Shown here in pieces: positions 38,026 to 47,653 of a DNA stretch of 64,000 nucleotides. This DNA comes from Microbulbifer bruguierae. Its GTDB lineage: Bacteria; Pseudomonadota; Gammaproteobacteria; Pseudomonadales; Cellvibrionaceae. The stretch lies in contig NZ_CP118605.1 in the NCBI RefSeq assembly GCF_029869925.1, positions 372,001 through 436,000 on the forward strand, read 5' to 3'. Position numbers and translations under genes: made by a program. Under the pieces are notes generated by a model. That model was not told the origin of the DNA. It was given only the letters and a program-made list of their open reading frames with translations, and made no database searches. The first letter of the stretch is position 1. Each line of letters begins with the position of its first letter.

Positions 38026-39261
38026 TTATTCCCTCACACTCGGGTCATGGTTTGGGGTGTCTGGTGGTACCAGTTCGGCGGCATCGCGGGCAATGACCCA
38101 CTCTTCATTGGTGGGAATTACCAGGGTGACGCAGGACCGGTCGGAAGCGATGGGGCCTTCTTCACCAAATCGCGCGCGTGCGTTTTTACCGAGGTCGAGC
38201 TCGTACCCCAATCCCCTCAGTTGGCCGAGTACTTTCTCCCTGACCAGGCTGGAGTTCTCACCGATACCACCGGTAAACACCAGTGCATCCACTTGCGGCA
38301 GCACGGCGTGGTAGGCGCCGATGTATTTGGCCAGGCGATAGCAGAAAATATCCATTGCCAGCTGCGCGCCATCGTGCCCCTCGGAGGCGGCCTGTTCCAG
38401 TGCGCGGCAGTCGTTACTCAGTTCGGAAATTCCCAGCAGGCCGCTTTTCTTGTTCAGCATATCGCTGATTTCTTTCATGCAGTAATCCAGCCGGCTGCTC
38501 AGATGCATCAACAATCCCGGGTCCACATCCCCGCAGCGGGTGCCCATTACCAGCCCTTCCAGTGGCGTTAACCCCATGCTGGTATCGATGCTGCGGCCGT
38601 TGTGGATCGCGGTGATGGACGCGCCATTGCCCAGGTGAGCAGAGATGATATTGACCTCGTTTACCGGCAGGTTCAGCAGTTCGGCGGCTCGCTCGGTGAC
38701 AAAGCGATGGCTGGTACCGTGCATACCGTAGCGGCGGATTCCGTGATCCCGATACAGGGCGAAGGGTAGGGCGTAGACGAACGCATGGCGGGGCATCGAC
38801 TGATGAAAAGCGGTATCGAATACCGCAACCTGGGGCAATTCCGGGAATGCCTCGCGCGCAGCCTGGATGCCCTGCAAGTGCGCGGGATTGTGTAGTGGGG
38901 CCAGAGCGACGCACTCCTGAATGGCGTTGATCACTGCGTCATTGATCAGTACCGAATGGGAGAATTTCTCGCCCCCGTGCACCACACGGTGGCCTATTGC
39001 TACCAGGTGGTCGCGCAACTCAGGCTTGTCGTTCAATATCTGTTCCACCAGAAAACGGATGACTTCCGTGTGCCGGGCATCGCCAGGCAGGCTGGTGGCG
39101 AATTTTTGCCCGTGGATCGACCACTTGATCTGAGGTTCTTCCTCACCCAGCGCCTCGCCGATACCGCTCACAGACAAATCGCCATTGCGGGGATCGATCA
39201 CGGCAAATTTGAGCGAGGAACTCCCGCAGTTAAGAACAAGGACTTGGCTGGAGGTCGGCAT
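38026..39261 (-). CDS. ackA: acetate kinase
   Basis: Converts acetate and ATP to acetyl phosphate and back. It has 411 residues from ATG 39261, which places the conserved VLVLNCGSSSLKFAV at the N-terminus; a GTG 45 bases upstream (39306) would add an atypical tail and neither has a good ribosome site. Motifs include GHRVVHGGEKFS, FDTAFHQSMP, GTSHRFVT, SAHLGNGAS, and FTGGIGENSSLVRE. It is first in the ackA-pta operon and follows the GH9 gene on the same strand after about 200 bp. Confidence 0.96.
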   Translation of the reverse strand: MPTSSQVLVLNCGSSSLKFAVIDPRNGDLSVSGIGEALGEEEPQIKWSIHGQKFATSLPGDARHTEVIRFLVEQILNDKPELRDHLVAIGHRVVHGGEKFSHSVLINDAVINAIQECVALAPLHNPAHLQGIQAAREAFPELPQVAVFDTAFHQSMPRHAFVYALPFALYRDHGIRRYGMHGTSHRFVTERAAELLNLPVNEVNIISAHLGNGASITAIHNGRSIDTSMGLTPLEGLVMGTRCGDVDPGLLMHLSSRLDYCMKEISDMLNKKSGLLGISELSNDCRALEQAASEGHDGAQLAMDIFCYRLAKYIGAYHAVLPQVDALVFTGGIGENSSLVREKVLGQLRGLGYELDLGKNARARFGEEGPIASDRSCVTLVIPTNEEWVIARDAAELVPPDTPNHDPSVRE

Positions 39262-39434
39262 GCTGGACGTCTGTATAAGAGTGCAATCACTGAGTGATAG
39301 CTGCACGGATTTGTTGCAGTCTTGCCATAAGACTAGTGCAAAAATGCGTCAGCGCCTTGTCGGGTTTGAAGTGGCCGGTTGACCGGCAAATGTCGAGAAG
39401 AGGTGTGAAGTGTGGGGGACGGGCGTTGAACATT

Positions 39435-39454
39435 GGGGGCCGTAGCCGGCCCCC
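39435..39454 (-). terminator. GC-rich hairpin after the GH9 gene
   Basis: GGGGGCCG / CGGCCCCC perfect 8-bp stem with loop TAGC, 12 bp past the GH9 stop in its direction. No U-run follows, so it may protect the 3' end rather than terminate. Confidence 0.5.
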
Positions 39455-39466
39455 GTTCGTGGAGAA

Positions 39467-41857
39467 TCAGTTGCTGCTGGTTGCAAACTTCGACAGCAGG
39501 CGGATATATGCCACCTGATACATATTGTGGTTTTCGGTGACCGCCCAGGAGTTCAGCGGCCAGCTGGTATTGAAGTCGAGGAAGGACTTCTGTGCGGGCT
39601 GACCATAGGGTGGCTCCGGGGGGGCAATGCCGCAGCGGGCGTTGTTTTCCGCACTGCCGCAGCTGTTGGGACAGCAGCCATCCCAGTCGTAACTGGGATT
39701 GGGGCCGCCGACCAGGAAGCCCGGCGCCGGACCGTAGGAGGACTCACTGACCGAATCCCACTGGGCACTGCCGTCGGCAAACCAGGTGTGATAGAAGCTG
39801 TCCACCGAGTTTTCTGCACCGAACTCGCCCATGTTGGACAGGTACACCTTGCCTTGTGGGTTTACGCCATGCAGGTAGTTCAGGTTGCGCAGGGCGGCGT
39901 TGCGCGCGGCGGTTTCACCGGGGGCGCCGGCACTGTACTGGAATTGGTCGAGGAACAGGTTGCCCTGGTGCGCCTGACTGCGGTTGCTGCCCCAGGTGTA
40001 CTGCGGGATATAGGCACGGTAGGCGTCCGCGTTGCCGCTGACTGCCGGCCAGTTGTCATCCCCATTCATACCAGCCGCGTAGGTGTTGCGAATATTGCTC
40101 GCAACCGCTGCGGTGACGCCATCAAGGGAGGCGAAGTAGAGCAACGCGTGTTGCATTTCCACTTCCCAAATGGATACCCAGCTCCACTCCATCAAGTGGG
40201 CAGTCTGATAATTACTTTCCACGAAGCTGCGGTATTGCGTATCACCGGTGGCCCGGTACAGGTTGATGGCGGCCATCAGGCTTTTGGCGAAACGCCCGTA
40301 ATCGTCCACTTCCTGTTCGCCCGCGGCCACGCCGTTATCGGAGTTGCGGAAGGTCACCGCCGGGTTGGCCTGGGCCCATTGCCATGCAGATTCGGCGCGG
40401 GCGCTGAGGTCTGCTGCGTAACTCTGTAGCCCGGGCACCTGACCCAGAATATGGCTGCCGAGAGCAAAGGCTGCGGCACTGCTGTAAGTGGCCGCGGTGG
40501 TGGCGGGACCGTATGTGCTGGCACCGCTGGCAGAGGACGGCGGACTGGCGTGGGAGAGTCCCATGACAGAGAGCACCGAACCATTGTCTTCCTGCATCCG
40601 CACCAGCCAGTCCATGCCCCATTTCACTTCGTCCAGAAGGTCGGGAATACCGTTACCGGATTCGGGGATATTGAAGTCGTCGGTCCATACCGCGGGATTT
40701 TCCCGATAGCTATGCAACAGGGAAATCAGGTAGTCCGCGTGCCAGTTGGTGTACTTGTTGTAATCGCCGGCATCGTACCAGCCGCCGCGCAGATCCCTTT
40801 CGGTGCTGGCATCGCCGGTGGCGTTGTACCGCCGGGCTTGCGGGTCCTGTCCGGCACCCAGGTGACTTGCACCGTCGGCCCAGCGCGCATCGGCATAGGG
40901 GGCCTGTTTAGCAAATCCGGCGCGCTGGTAGTAGAAGGTGCGCACGGCCTGTACCAGTACCGGGCGGTATACATCGGCGGCAATGCGGAATTCTGCGGAG
41001 CGCAGTTCACCGGATTCGTCGGCGAGAATGTAGTTGCCCGCTGTGGTCACCGCCGAAAAGTCCACGTGCCACACACGGTCTCCGGAAAATTCGGCGGTAG
41101 CGCCACCATTCCATGGTTGGGGCTGCGCCGTATATACGACTGCGCCACTGTCTACGTTAACCACACGGATATCCGACGGCGGTGTGTAGCTGTCGGCGGC
41201 ATCGTAACCCTGCTGCGGGTCTCTCAATACGGCAACTTTTTCACTGCCTGGCAGATAGCCAAATTGATCCACGGTAATGAAGGAACTTTGTTCGTAGCTC
41301 AGGTGCCCGCTGCCGGACCCGCCTGACGAAGAAGATGAAGAGGATCCTGAAGACGAGCTGGAAGATGAGGAAGAGCTGCCGCCGGAGGAGCTGGAACTAC
41401 TGGATGAACTACTGCTCGAAGAGCTGGAGCTACTACTGGAAGAAGAGCTGGAACTGCTACTTGAGGAACTGCTGGAACTACTCGACGAGCCGCCGGAAGA
41501 CCCTCCGTCCCCATTGACCGTCACTGGCACCGCAGTGAGGCCGCCCGGGGTAGTAAGAAAGCCGATATTGACCTGGCCGTTCACCCCGATGGTGCTGTTA
41601 TAGGCCGCGGGGCCCACCACATAGTGACTTCCACTTTGGGACAGCACCACGCCATTCCACATCTGGGTGATCTGCGCGTTCAGATCAAACTCCACTGACC
41701 AATTGGTTAGTGGCGCCGACTCGTCATTGAGCACCACGATATCGGCTTGCGCCCCCTGTCCCCAGTCGTTAACGACGTTCATGCTTGCCTGTGCCGCAAA
41801 TACGGCTGGTGCGGCAAAGCACACGGTCGCGGACAACAATAAATGCGATAGACGCAT
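39467..41857 (-). CDS. secreted GH9 endoglucanase with CBM2 and poly-serine linker
   Basis: Cellulase of 796 residues. Order: signal peptide (1 to about 22, VFAAQA), a CBM2-like cellulose-binding module (about 23-115, with DWGQGAQADIVVLN, LTNWSVEFDL, MWNGV), a 70-residue Ser/Gly linker, an Ig-like CelD_N domain (about 190-290, FITVDQFGYLPGSEKVAVLR), and the GH9 (alpha/alpha)6 barrel. The catalytic Asp pair is D362/D365 in WYDAGDYNKY and the likely acid is E775 in TENHNMYQVAYI. A GGAGGATCC precedes the ATG. The architecture is that of Saccharophagus, Teredinibacter and Cellvibrio enzymes. It is monocistronic and is the only carbohydrate-active enzyme in the window. Confidence 0.94.
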   Translation of the reverse strand: MRLSHLLLSATVCFAAPAVFAAQASMNVVNDWGQGAQADIVVLNDESAPLTNWSVEFDLNAQITQMWNGVVLSQSGSHYVVGPAAYNSTIGVNGQVNIGFLTTPGGLTAVPVTVNGDGGSSGGSSSSSSSSSSSSSSSSSSSSSSSSSSSSSSSSSSSGGSSSSSSSSSSGSSSSSSSGGSGSGHLSYEQSSFITVDQFGYLPGSEKVAVLRDPQQGYDAADSYTPPSDIRVVNVDSGAVVYTAQPQPWNGGATAEFSGDRVWHVDFSAVTTAGNYILADESGELRSAEFRIAADVYRPVLVQAVRTFYYQRAGFAKQAPYADARWADGASHLGAGQDPQARRYNATGDASTERDLRGGWYDAGDYNKYTNWHADYLISLLHSYRENPAVWTDDFNIPESGNGIPDLLDEVKWGMDWLVRMQEDNGSVLSVMGLSHASPPSSASGASTYGPATTAATYSSAAAFALGSHILGQVPGLQSYAADLSARAESAWQWAQANPAVTFRNSDNGVAAGEQEVDDYGRFAKSLMAAINLYRATGDTQYRSFVESNYQTAHLMEWSWVSIWEVEMQHALLYFASLDGVTAAVASNIRNTYAAGMNGDDNWPAVSGNADAYRAYIPQYTWGSNRSQAHQGNLFLDQFQYSAGAPGETAARNAALRNLNYLHGVNPQGKVYLSNMGEFGAENSVDSFYHTWFADGSAQWDSVSESSYGPAPGFLVGGPNPSYDWDGCCPNSCGSAENNARCGIAPPEPPYGQPAQKSFLDFNTSWPLNSWAVTENHNMYQVAYIRLLSKFATSSN
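41305..41506 (-). repeat. poly-serine linker coding repeat inside the GH9 gene
   Basis: About 68 codons, mostly Ser with a few Gly, encoded by a mixture of AGC, AGT and TCN codons. The mixed codon use shows that selection keeps the amino acid, not the DNA repeat. Such linkers are a hallmark of Cellvibrionales polysaccharide-degrading enzymes. Confidence 0.9.
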
Positions 41858-41897
41858 AAAAGGATCCTCCGGTTTCTCTCAGTTTTTTTATGGAAAT

Positions 41898-41914
41898 GAA
41901 TCTCTGCGAGATTC
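41898..41914. promoter_or_regulatory. 17-bp palindrome before the GH9 gene
   Basis: GAATCTC-TGC-GAGATTC is a perfect dyad with a 3-base centre, 41 bp before the GH9 ATG. It could be an operator for the cellulase gene or a hairpin in its leader. Confidence 0.5.
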
Positions 41915-42058
41915 GTATGAAATGTATGACTTATTAGAAGACGTGCCGGAGACGGAAAGTGAGGAGAGGTTGGAATAGGAAAGCAGGCAAATATACAGAA
42001 GTGGAAACAAGGTCACGCAAGACTGTTCAATCAGGCGCTAAATCGCACGACTGAAACG

Positions 42059-42081
42059 AAAAAAGGGCCGCAATGCGGCCC
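42059..42081 (-). terminator. terminator of aceA
   Basis: On the minus strand a GGGCCGC / GCGGCCC stem with a 3-base loop is followed by six T's, about 50 bp after the aceA stop. Confidence 0.92.
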
Positions 42082-42129
42082 ATCAAGTAATAAAAGCGAA
42101 TCTCAGGGATATTGGATAGAGACGATCGC

Positions 42130-43728
42130 TTAGCTGAACTGATTCATGGTGTTGTCTGTACCGGCGGCTTTCAGCGCCGCTTCGCCAGCAAAGTATTCCT
42201 TATGGTCGTCGCCCATGTCGGAACCGGCCATGTTCTGGTGCTTCACGCAGGCAATGCCCTGACGGATTTCCTTGCGCTGTACGCCCTCGACGTAGCCGAG
42301 CATACCTTTTTCGCCGAAGTATTCCTTGGCCAGGTTGTCGGTAGACAGGGCCGCAGTGTGGTAGGTCGGCAGGGTGATCAGGTGGTGGAAGATACCGGCT
42401 TCGCGGGCCGCGTCTGCCTGGAAGGTGCGGATCTTCTCATCGGCAAGCTTGGAAAGCTCAGTGTCGTCGTATTCGGCGCTCATCAAATTTTCGCGGTTGT
42501 AGGCGGATACGTCTTTGCCTTCTTCCTGCCAGGTATCGAATACCTGCTGGCGGAAGTTCAGGGTCCAGTTGAAGGACGGGCTGTTGTTGTACACCAGTTT
42601 CGCGTTGGGCACTTGTTTGCGGATCTCTTCCATCATGGCGCCGATCTGACGCACGTGGGGCTTCTCGGTTTCGATCCAGATCAGGTCAGCGCCGTTTTGC
42701 AGGGAGGTCACGCTATCCAGTACACAGCGGGCTTCACCGGTCCCTTTGCGGAACTGGAACAGGTTGGATGCCAGGCGCTTCGGACGCAGCAGTTTACCGT
42801 TGCGGTTGATGATCACGTCGCCATTGGCGAGATCCCCGGCGGAAACTTCCTCGCAATCCAGGAAGGCGTTGTACTGGTCGCCCAGATCGCCGGGTTCTTT
42901 GGTCACCGCGATCTGCTTGGTGAGGCCGGCACCGAGGGAATCGGTACGGGCAACAATCACGCCGTTGTCTACGCCGAGTTCGAGGAACGCGTAGCGTACT
43001 GCGCGGATTTTGGCGAGGAAGTCTTCGTGAGGCACAGTCACCTTACCGTCCTGGTGGCCGCACTGCTTCTCGTCGGAAACCTGGTTTTCAATCTGGATAC
43101 AGCAGGCACCCGCTTCGATCATTTTCTTCGCCAGCAGGTAAGTCGCTTCGGCGTTACCAAAACCGGCGTCGATGTCGGCGATGATCGGCACGACGTGGGT
43201 CACGTGATTGTCGATCTTGTTCTGAATGGATTTTTCCTTGACCTGGTCGCCGGCTTCGCGGGCCGCATCCAGTTCGCGGAACAGGCCGCCCAGTTCACGG
43301 GCATCCGCCTGGCGCAGGAAGGTGTACAGCTCTTCGATCAGGCCGGCTACCGCGGTTTTTTCATGCATGGACTGGTCGGGCAGGGGGCCGAACTCGCTGC
43401 GCAGGGCGGCAACCATCCAGCCGGACAGGTACAGGTAACGGCGGTCGGTGTTGCCTTCAAAGTGCTTCTTGATGGAAATCATTTTCTGCTGACCGATAAA
43501 GCCGTGCCAGCAACCCAGGGACTGGGTGTACTTGGTGCAGTCTTTGTCGTAGGCGTCCATGTCTTTGCGCATGATATCTGCGGTGTATTTCGCGATATCA
43601 AGGCCGGTTTTAAATTTGTTCTGCAGGCGCATCCGCGCCACGGATTCCGGGTTGATGGCATCCCAGGAGCTGCCATTGGTGTCACAGAGCTTGGCTGCCG
43701 CTTGGATTTCTTTAGAGTAATTGGACAT
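42130..43728 (-). CDS. aceA: isocitrate lyase, long form
   Basis: Splits isocitrate to glyoxylate and succinate, the first glyoxylate-shunt step. It has 532 residues, the long subfamily found in Pseudomonas and relatives, rather than the 430-residue E. coli type. The catalytic Cys is C223 in EKQCGHQDGKVTVP (the short type has KKCGH). PIIADIDAGFGNAEAT and NNSPSFNWTLNF are further signature parts. AGGAAA lies before the ATG. The gene is divergent from the LysR regulator, with malate synthase beyond it, so the shunt genes form a cluster around one regulator. Confidence 0.96.
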   Translation of the reverse strand: MSNYSKEIQAAAKLCDTNGSSWDAINPESVARMRLQNKFKTGLDIAKYTADIMRKDMDAYDKDCTKYTQSLGCWHGFIGQQKMISIKKHFEGNTDRRYLYLSGWMVAALRSEFGPLPDQSMHEKTAVAGLIEELYTFLRQADARELGGLFRELDAAREAGDQVKEKSIQNKIDNHVTHVVPIIADIDAGFGNAEATYLLAKKMIEAGACCIQIENQVSDEKQCGHQDGKVTVPHEDFLAKIRAVRYAFLELGVDNGVIVARTDSLGAGLTKQIAVTKEPGDLGDQYNAFLDCEEVSAGDLANGDVIINRNGKLLRPKRLASNLFQFRKGTGEARCVLDSVTSLQNGADLIWIETEKPHVRQIGAMMEEIRKQVPNAKLVYNNSPSFNWTLNFRQQVFDTWQEEGKDVSAYNRENLMSAEYDDTELSKLADEKIRTFQADAAREAGIFHHLITLPTYHTAALSTDNLAKEYFGEKGMLGYVEGVQRKEIRQGIACVKHQNMAGSDMGDDHKEYFAGEAALKAAGTDNTMNQFS

Positions 43729-43904
43729 GCTGTGTTTCCTCGAAAAGGTGACTGCGGTTGGGTTGTATGCATCCTAGGAGTGCTGGCATAATTTGGCTAA
43801 TTTATTGTCATTATTTCCGCTATCCACAGTGTGAATACATGGCGATTTCCCTGAAAATTCGTGACCGTTAAGCCGGCTGGTAAGACCGGCAGAGAGCCCC
43901 ATCA

Positions 43905-44840
43905 ATGAATCTGGAAAGAGCCGACCTCAACCTGCTGGTTTACCTCGATGTACTTCTGCGTGAGCGTAATGTCACCCGCGCCGCTAACCAACTTGGTTTA
44001 TCGCAGCCCGCCATGAGCAATGGGCTCAAGCGACTGCGAGAACTGTTTGGCGACCCGCTGCTGGTGCGCACTCGCGAGGGGATGATGCCCACGGAACGGG
44101 CGATGGAGCTGCAGCCAATGGTGCGCGAAGCGCTCGCGGCCATCGATCAGGTAATCCAGCCCAACCGGGACTTTGACCCTGCCGAAGCGCGCCGCACTTT
44201 CCGCATCATGGCCAGTGACTATGCCGAATCTACCCTGATCCCACCCCTGCTGAAGCAGCTGCGTGTGGGGGCTCCCGGTATCAGTCTGGATATCATGACG
44301 CCCAGCGACGTGAGCTTTGTAGACGTGGAGCAGGGCAAGGTCGACATGGTCATCAACCGTTTTGATTCCATGCCCCAGAGCTTTCATCAGGCGACCATCT
44401 GGACCGACACCTTTTCCTGCGTGATGCGCGCCGATAACCCCATGCTCCATGACTACAATCTGGAGAGTTACCTGCGGGCACAGCATATCTGGGTCAGTAA
44501 AACCGGCATGGGGGTCGGCGTCGGTGTGAACCCGGAAGACGTGCAGCGCCTTGGATGGGTGGATGAGGCCATCGGCCGTGTGGGGCGCAAACGGGATATC
44601 TCCGTGTTCACCCGTCACTACCAGGTGGCCATGTTGCTGGCGGAGGAAAGCGACCTTATCGTCACCGTGCCCACCCGTCTGGCCAAGCTCGGTGCCAGCA
44701 ATCCGCGTATTGTTCTGAGGGATCCGCCGCTTAAAATCCCGCCCCTTGAGCTGAAAATGGCCTGGAGCCCGCTGTTGCAGCAGAGTGCCCCTCATCGCTG
44801 GATGCGACGCCTGATACTTGATGTTGGACGGCAATTGTAG
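43905..44840 (+). CDS. LysR family regulator between the glyoxylate-shunt genes
   Basis: LysR-type regulator of 311 residues. The helix-turn-helix spans about residues 16-45 (VYLDVLLRERNVTRAANQL, then SQPAMSNGLKRLRELFGDPL); a LysR substrate domain follows from about 90. The sequence style resembles the NodD/LinR-like group with LVRTREGMMPTERA. It lies divergent from aceA (176-bp gap) and 119 bp before glcB on the same strand. Position alone makes it the candidate regulator of both genes; glyoxylate or a nearby metabolite would be a sensible effector. This is inference. Confidence 0.92.
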   Translation: MNLERADLNLLVYLDVLLRERNVTRAANQLGLSQPAMSNGLKRLRELFGDPLLVRTREGMMPTERAMELQPMVREALAAIDQVIQPNRDFDPAEARRTFRIMASDYAESTLIPPLLKQLRVGAPGISLDIMTPSDVSFVDVEQGKVDMVINRFDSMPQSFHQATIWTDTFSCVMRADNPMLHDYNLESYLRAQHIWVSKTGMGVGVGVNPEDVQRLGWVDEAIGRVGRKRDISVFTRHYQVAMLLAEESDLIVTVPTRLAKLGASNPRIVLRDPPLKIPPLELKMAWSPLLQQSAPHRWMRRLILDVGRQL

Positions 44841-44959
44841 GGTCTTCGACCCAACCAAAATTCACCTCGCAAATACTGAAGATTGCAGCTATAAATTAGC
44901 GACATGTATCGTGCCATGTTTAGAATGCGGAAAAAACTACCAGTACCAAGAGGTCAGAC

Positions 44960-47134
44960 ATGACGGAACGAGTCCGAATTGGCGAGCTGCAAATCGCTGC
45001 AGAATTGCATGCACTGATTACAGAAGAGGTGATCCCGGGCACCGGCGTCAGTACCGAGGTGTTTTGGGCTGAACTCGAAAATATCGTCAACGATCTGGCG
45101 CCGGTAAACCGCACACTGCTGAAAAAACGCGATGAAATTCAGGCGCGTATGGATCAGTGGTACAGCGATAATCCTCAAGGTTACCGGGATCTGGAAAAAT
45201 ACAAGGCATTCCTGCGGGAAATCGGTTACCTGGTAGAGGAACCCGCAGATTTTTCCGCAAAAACAGAAAACGTAGACCCGGAAATTGCGACCATGGCCGG
45301 CCCGCAGCTGGTGGTGCCGGTGATGAACGCGCGCTATGCGCTGAACGCGGCCAACGCCCGCTGGGGCAGCCTGTACGACGCTCTGTATGGTACCGATGTT
45401 ATCAGTGAAGAGCAGGGCGCAGAAAAGGGTGGTGCCTATAACCCGGTGCGTGGGGCCAAAGTGATTGAATACGCACGCAAGTTTCTCGACGAGAGCGCGC
45501 CGTTGGATCGCGCCAGTCACCAGGATGTTGTCGAATACCGCATCAACGGATCGCTGCTGGAAGTCGTGCTAAGTAACGGCAAGGTGGCCGCACTCCAAAA
45601 CAGCCGTCAATTTGTCGGTTACCGCGGCGAACAGGATGCGCCGGAAGCCCTGCTGTTGGTGCAGAACGGCTTGCATTTTGAAATTCAGATCGACCGCGAA
45701 AGCCCGATCGGCAAAACCGATAAGGCTGGAGTGAAGGATGTGCTGGTGGAGGCCGCGCTCACGACCATCATGGACTGTGAAGATTCGGTAGCTGCGGTCG
45801 ACGCGGAAGACAAAGTGGTTGTCTACCGGAACTGGCTTGGCCTGATGAAAGGCGATTTGCAGGAAACCCTGGTCAAGGGTGGCAAGGAACTGGTGCGGAC
45901 CCTGAATGCGGATCGAGAATATCGCGGCGCGGAAGGTGGCAAATTGATCCTGCCGGGACGCAGCCTGATGTTTGTGCGCAACGTTGGCCACCTGATGACC
46001 AATGACGCGGTGCTCGACAAAGACGGCAACGAGGTTCCCGAAGGTATTCTCGACGGCATGATCACCAGCCTGATTGCCATGCACGATCTGCGCGGTACCG
46101 GGCCGCACAAGAATTCCCGTGCCGGCAGTGTGTATATCGTGAAACCAAAAATGCACGGCCCGGAAGAGGTGGCGTTCGCCAACACCCTGTTCAACCGGAT
46201 TGAAGACGCCCTGGGTCTCGCCCGCAACACTGTGAAAATGGGCATTATGGACGAAGAGCGCCGCACCACGGTTAACCTCAAGGCATGTATTGCCGAGGCA
46301 AAGGAGCGGGTGGTGTTTATCAACACCGGTTTCCTTGATCGCACCGGGGATGAAATTCATACCTCCATGCTGGCGGGCCCAATGATCCGCAAGGGGGACA
46401 TGAAACAGTCCAAGTGGATCGCCGCGTATGAAGACTGGAACGTGGATGTCGGTCTGGCCACTGGCCTCAAGGGCCGCGCACAAATCGGCAAGGGCATGTG
46501 GCCGATTCCGGATCAAATGGCCGCTATGATGGACGTAAAAATCGGTCACCCCAAAGCGGGCGCTAACACGGCCTGGGTTCCGTCGCCTACTGCGGCCACG
46601 TTGCACGCGCTGCACTACCATCAGGTGGATGTCCCAGCTGTCCAGGAGGCGCTTGCACGCCGCACTCATGCCAGTCTTGACGATATCCTCACGGTTCCGG
46701 TGGCGGAGAGCGTTGACTGGAGTCAGGAAGATATTCAGCGTGAGCTGGATAACAATGCCCAGGGCATTCTCGGTTATGTTGTGCGCTGGGTAGACCAGGG
46801 TATCGGCTGCTCCAAGGTACCGGATATCAATGACGTAGGTCTGATGGAAGACCGCGCCACCCTGCGGATTTCCTCTCAGCACATCGCGAATTGGTTAAAG
46901 CAGGGCGTCTGTACCGAAGAGCAGGTACTGGAGACGATGCAGCGCATGGCTGCGATTGTGGATCGCCAGAATGCGGAAGATGCCAATTACCGGAATATGG
47001 CGCCAAATTTTGATGACAGCATCGCCTTCCAGGCTGCCTGCGAACTGGTACTAGAGGGCTGTGAACAGCCCAACGGCTATACCGAGCCGGTTCTGCATCG
47101 CCGCCGCAGGGAGTTCAAAGCCCGCCAAGGCTGA
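44960..47134 (+). CDS. glcB: malate synthase G
   Basis: Condenses glyoxylate with acetyl-CoA to malate, the second shunt step. The 724-residue length is that of the monomeric G form. Conserved pieces are [18 protein letters not shown], with the catalytic Asp lying later in the C-terminal region, [51 protein letters not shown], and [23 protein letters not shown] 44960 is preceded by AAGAGG. Use of the G form with the long-form isocitrate lyase is the usual pairing in pseudomonads. Confidence 0.97.
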   Translation: MTERVRIGELQIAAELHALITEEVIPGTGVSTEVFWAELENIVNDLAPVNRTLLKKRDEIQARMDQWYSDNPQGYRDLEKYKAFLREIGYLVEEPADFSAKTENVDPEIATMAGPQLVVPVMNARYALNAANARWGSLYDALYGTDVISEEQGAEKGGAYNPVRGAKVIEYARKFLDESAPLDRASHQDVVEYRINGSLLEVVLSNGKVAALQNSRQFVGYRGEQDAPEALLLVQNGLHFEIQIDRESPIGKTDKAGVKDVLVEAALTTIMDCEDSVAAVDAEDKVVVYRNWLGLMKGDLQETLVKGGKELVRTLNADREYRGAEGGKLILPGRSLMFVRNVGHLMTNDAVLDKDGNEVPEGILDGMITSLIAMHDLRGTGPHKNSRAGSVYIVKPKMHGPEEVAFANTLFNRIEDALGLARNTVKMGIMDEERRTTVNLKACIAEAKERVVFINTGFLDRTGDEIHTSMLAGPMIRKGDMKQSKWIAAYEDWNVDVGLATGLKGRAQIGKGMWPIPDQMAAMMDVKIGHPKAGANTAWVPSPTAATLHALHYHQVDVPAVQEALARRTHASLDDILTVPVAESVDWSQEDIQRELDNNAQGILGYVVRWVDQGIGCSKVPDINDVGLMEDRATLRISSQHIANWLKQGVCTEEQVLETMQRMAAIVDRQNAEDANYRNMAPNFDDSIAFQAACELVLEGCEQPNGYTEPVLHRRRREFKARQG

Positions 47135-47165
47135 TTTCGTTTACAAGTCCTTTATCTCGATCAGC

Positions 47166-47190
47166 AAAGCCTCGCGACTCGCGGGGCTTT
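47166..47190 (+). terminator. weak terminator of glcB
   Basis: AAAGCCTCGCG pairs with CGCGGGGCTTT at ten of eleven positions around an ACT loop. The T-tract is interrupted (GTGTTTCT), so it may terminate only partly. Confidence 0.65.
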
Positions 47191-47197
47191 GTGTTTC

Positions 47198-47203
47198 TAT
47201 AAT
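47198..47203 (+). promoter_or_regulatory. -10 element before the YbjQ-family gene
   Basis: Perfect TATAAT, 70 bp before the start codon and directly after the glcB hairpin. No good -35 is seen. Confidence 0.4.
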
Positions 47204-47273
47204 TGCGAACGCGACTGTGAATCTGTCGCCGCGCTTCCCCCAAACGGACCCACCCTAACGGAAAGGTATCCCC

Positions 47274-47594
47274 ATGATTAAGACCACCACGCCGAATATC
47301 GAAGGCCACGAAATACAACAATATTTGGGTATTGTTGTGGGTGAGGCCATTTTGGGTGCGAATATCTTCAAGGACCTGTTCGGCTCCATAACCGACATCA
47401 TCGGTGGACGCTCCGGGTCTTACGAGAGAGAAATGGGTAAAGCGCGCAAAATCGCTTTTTCTGAAATCGAAGCCCAGGCGCGCTCACTCGGTGCCAACGG
47501 GATTGTCGGTATCGATCTCGATTACGAAGTGGTAGGTGAGAAGGGGGGCATGATGATGGTGAGTGTTAGCGGCACCGCAGTTAAATATCGCTGA
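47274..47594 (+). CDS. YbjQ family (heavy-metal-binding domain) protein
   Basis: Protein of 106 residues in the YbjQ/UPF0145 family, a pentameric beta-rich fold of unknown function sometimes called heavy-metal binding. Typical parts are [20 protein letters not shown], then [11 protein letters not shown], and [24 protein letters not shown] precedes ATG 47274. It does not contain obvious metal-binding Cys or His clusters. Whether it belongs with fdhD, 59 bp downstream, is unclear; the short gap allows co-transcription. Confidence 0.85.
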   Translation: MIKTTTPNIEGHEIQQYLGIVVGEAILGANIFKDLFGSITDIIGGRSGSYEREMGKARKIAFSEIEAQARSLGANGIVGIDLDYEVVGEKGGMMMVSVSGTAVKYR

Positions 47595-47653
47595 CAACTA
47601 CAGTTAAAAACATCGTGAGCCGCCACCAACAATGAACGAGTGTTAACAATTAC

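Noticed and set aside
41305..41506. CRISPR-like repetitive DNA
   Set aside because: The repetition is a Ser-codon run inside a gene; there are no spaced identical repeats and no cas genes.
41335..41517. Plus-strand frame rich in Trp, Lys and Arg opposite the cellulase
   Set aside because: It is the complement of the poly-serine linker, an artefact of repeated Ser codons.
42112..43791. 559-codon open frame on the plus strand opposite aceA
   Set aside because: It is the antisense image of a highly expressed, codon-biased gene. Its translation has no recognisable domain, while aceA opposite is unmistakable.
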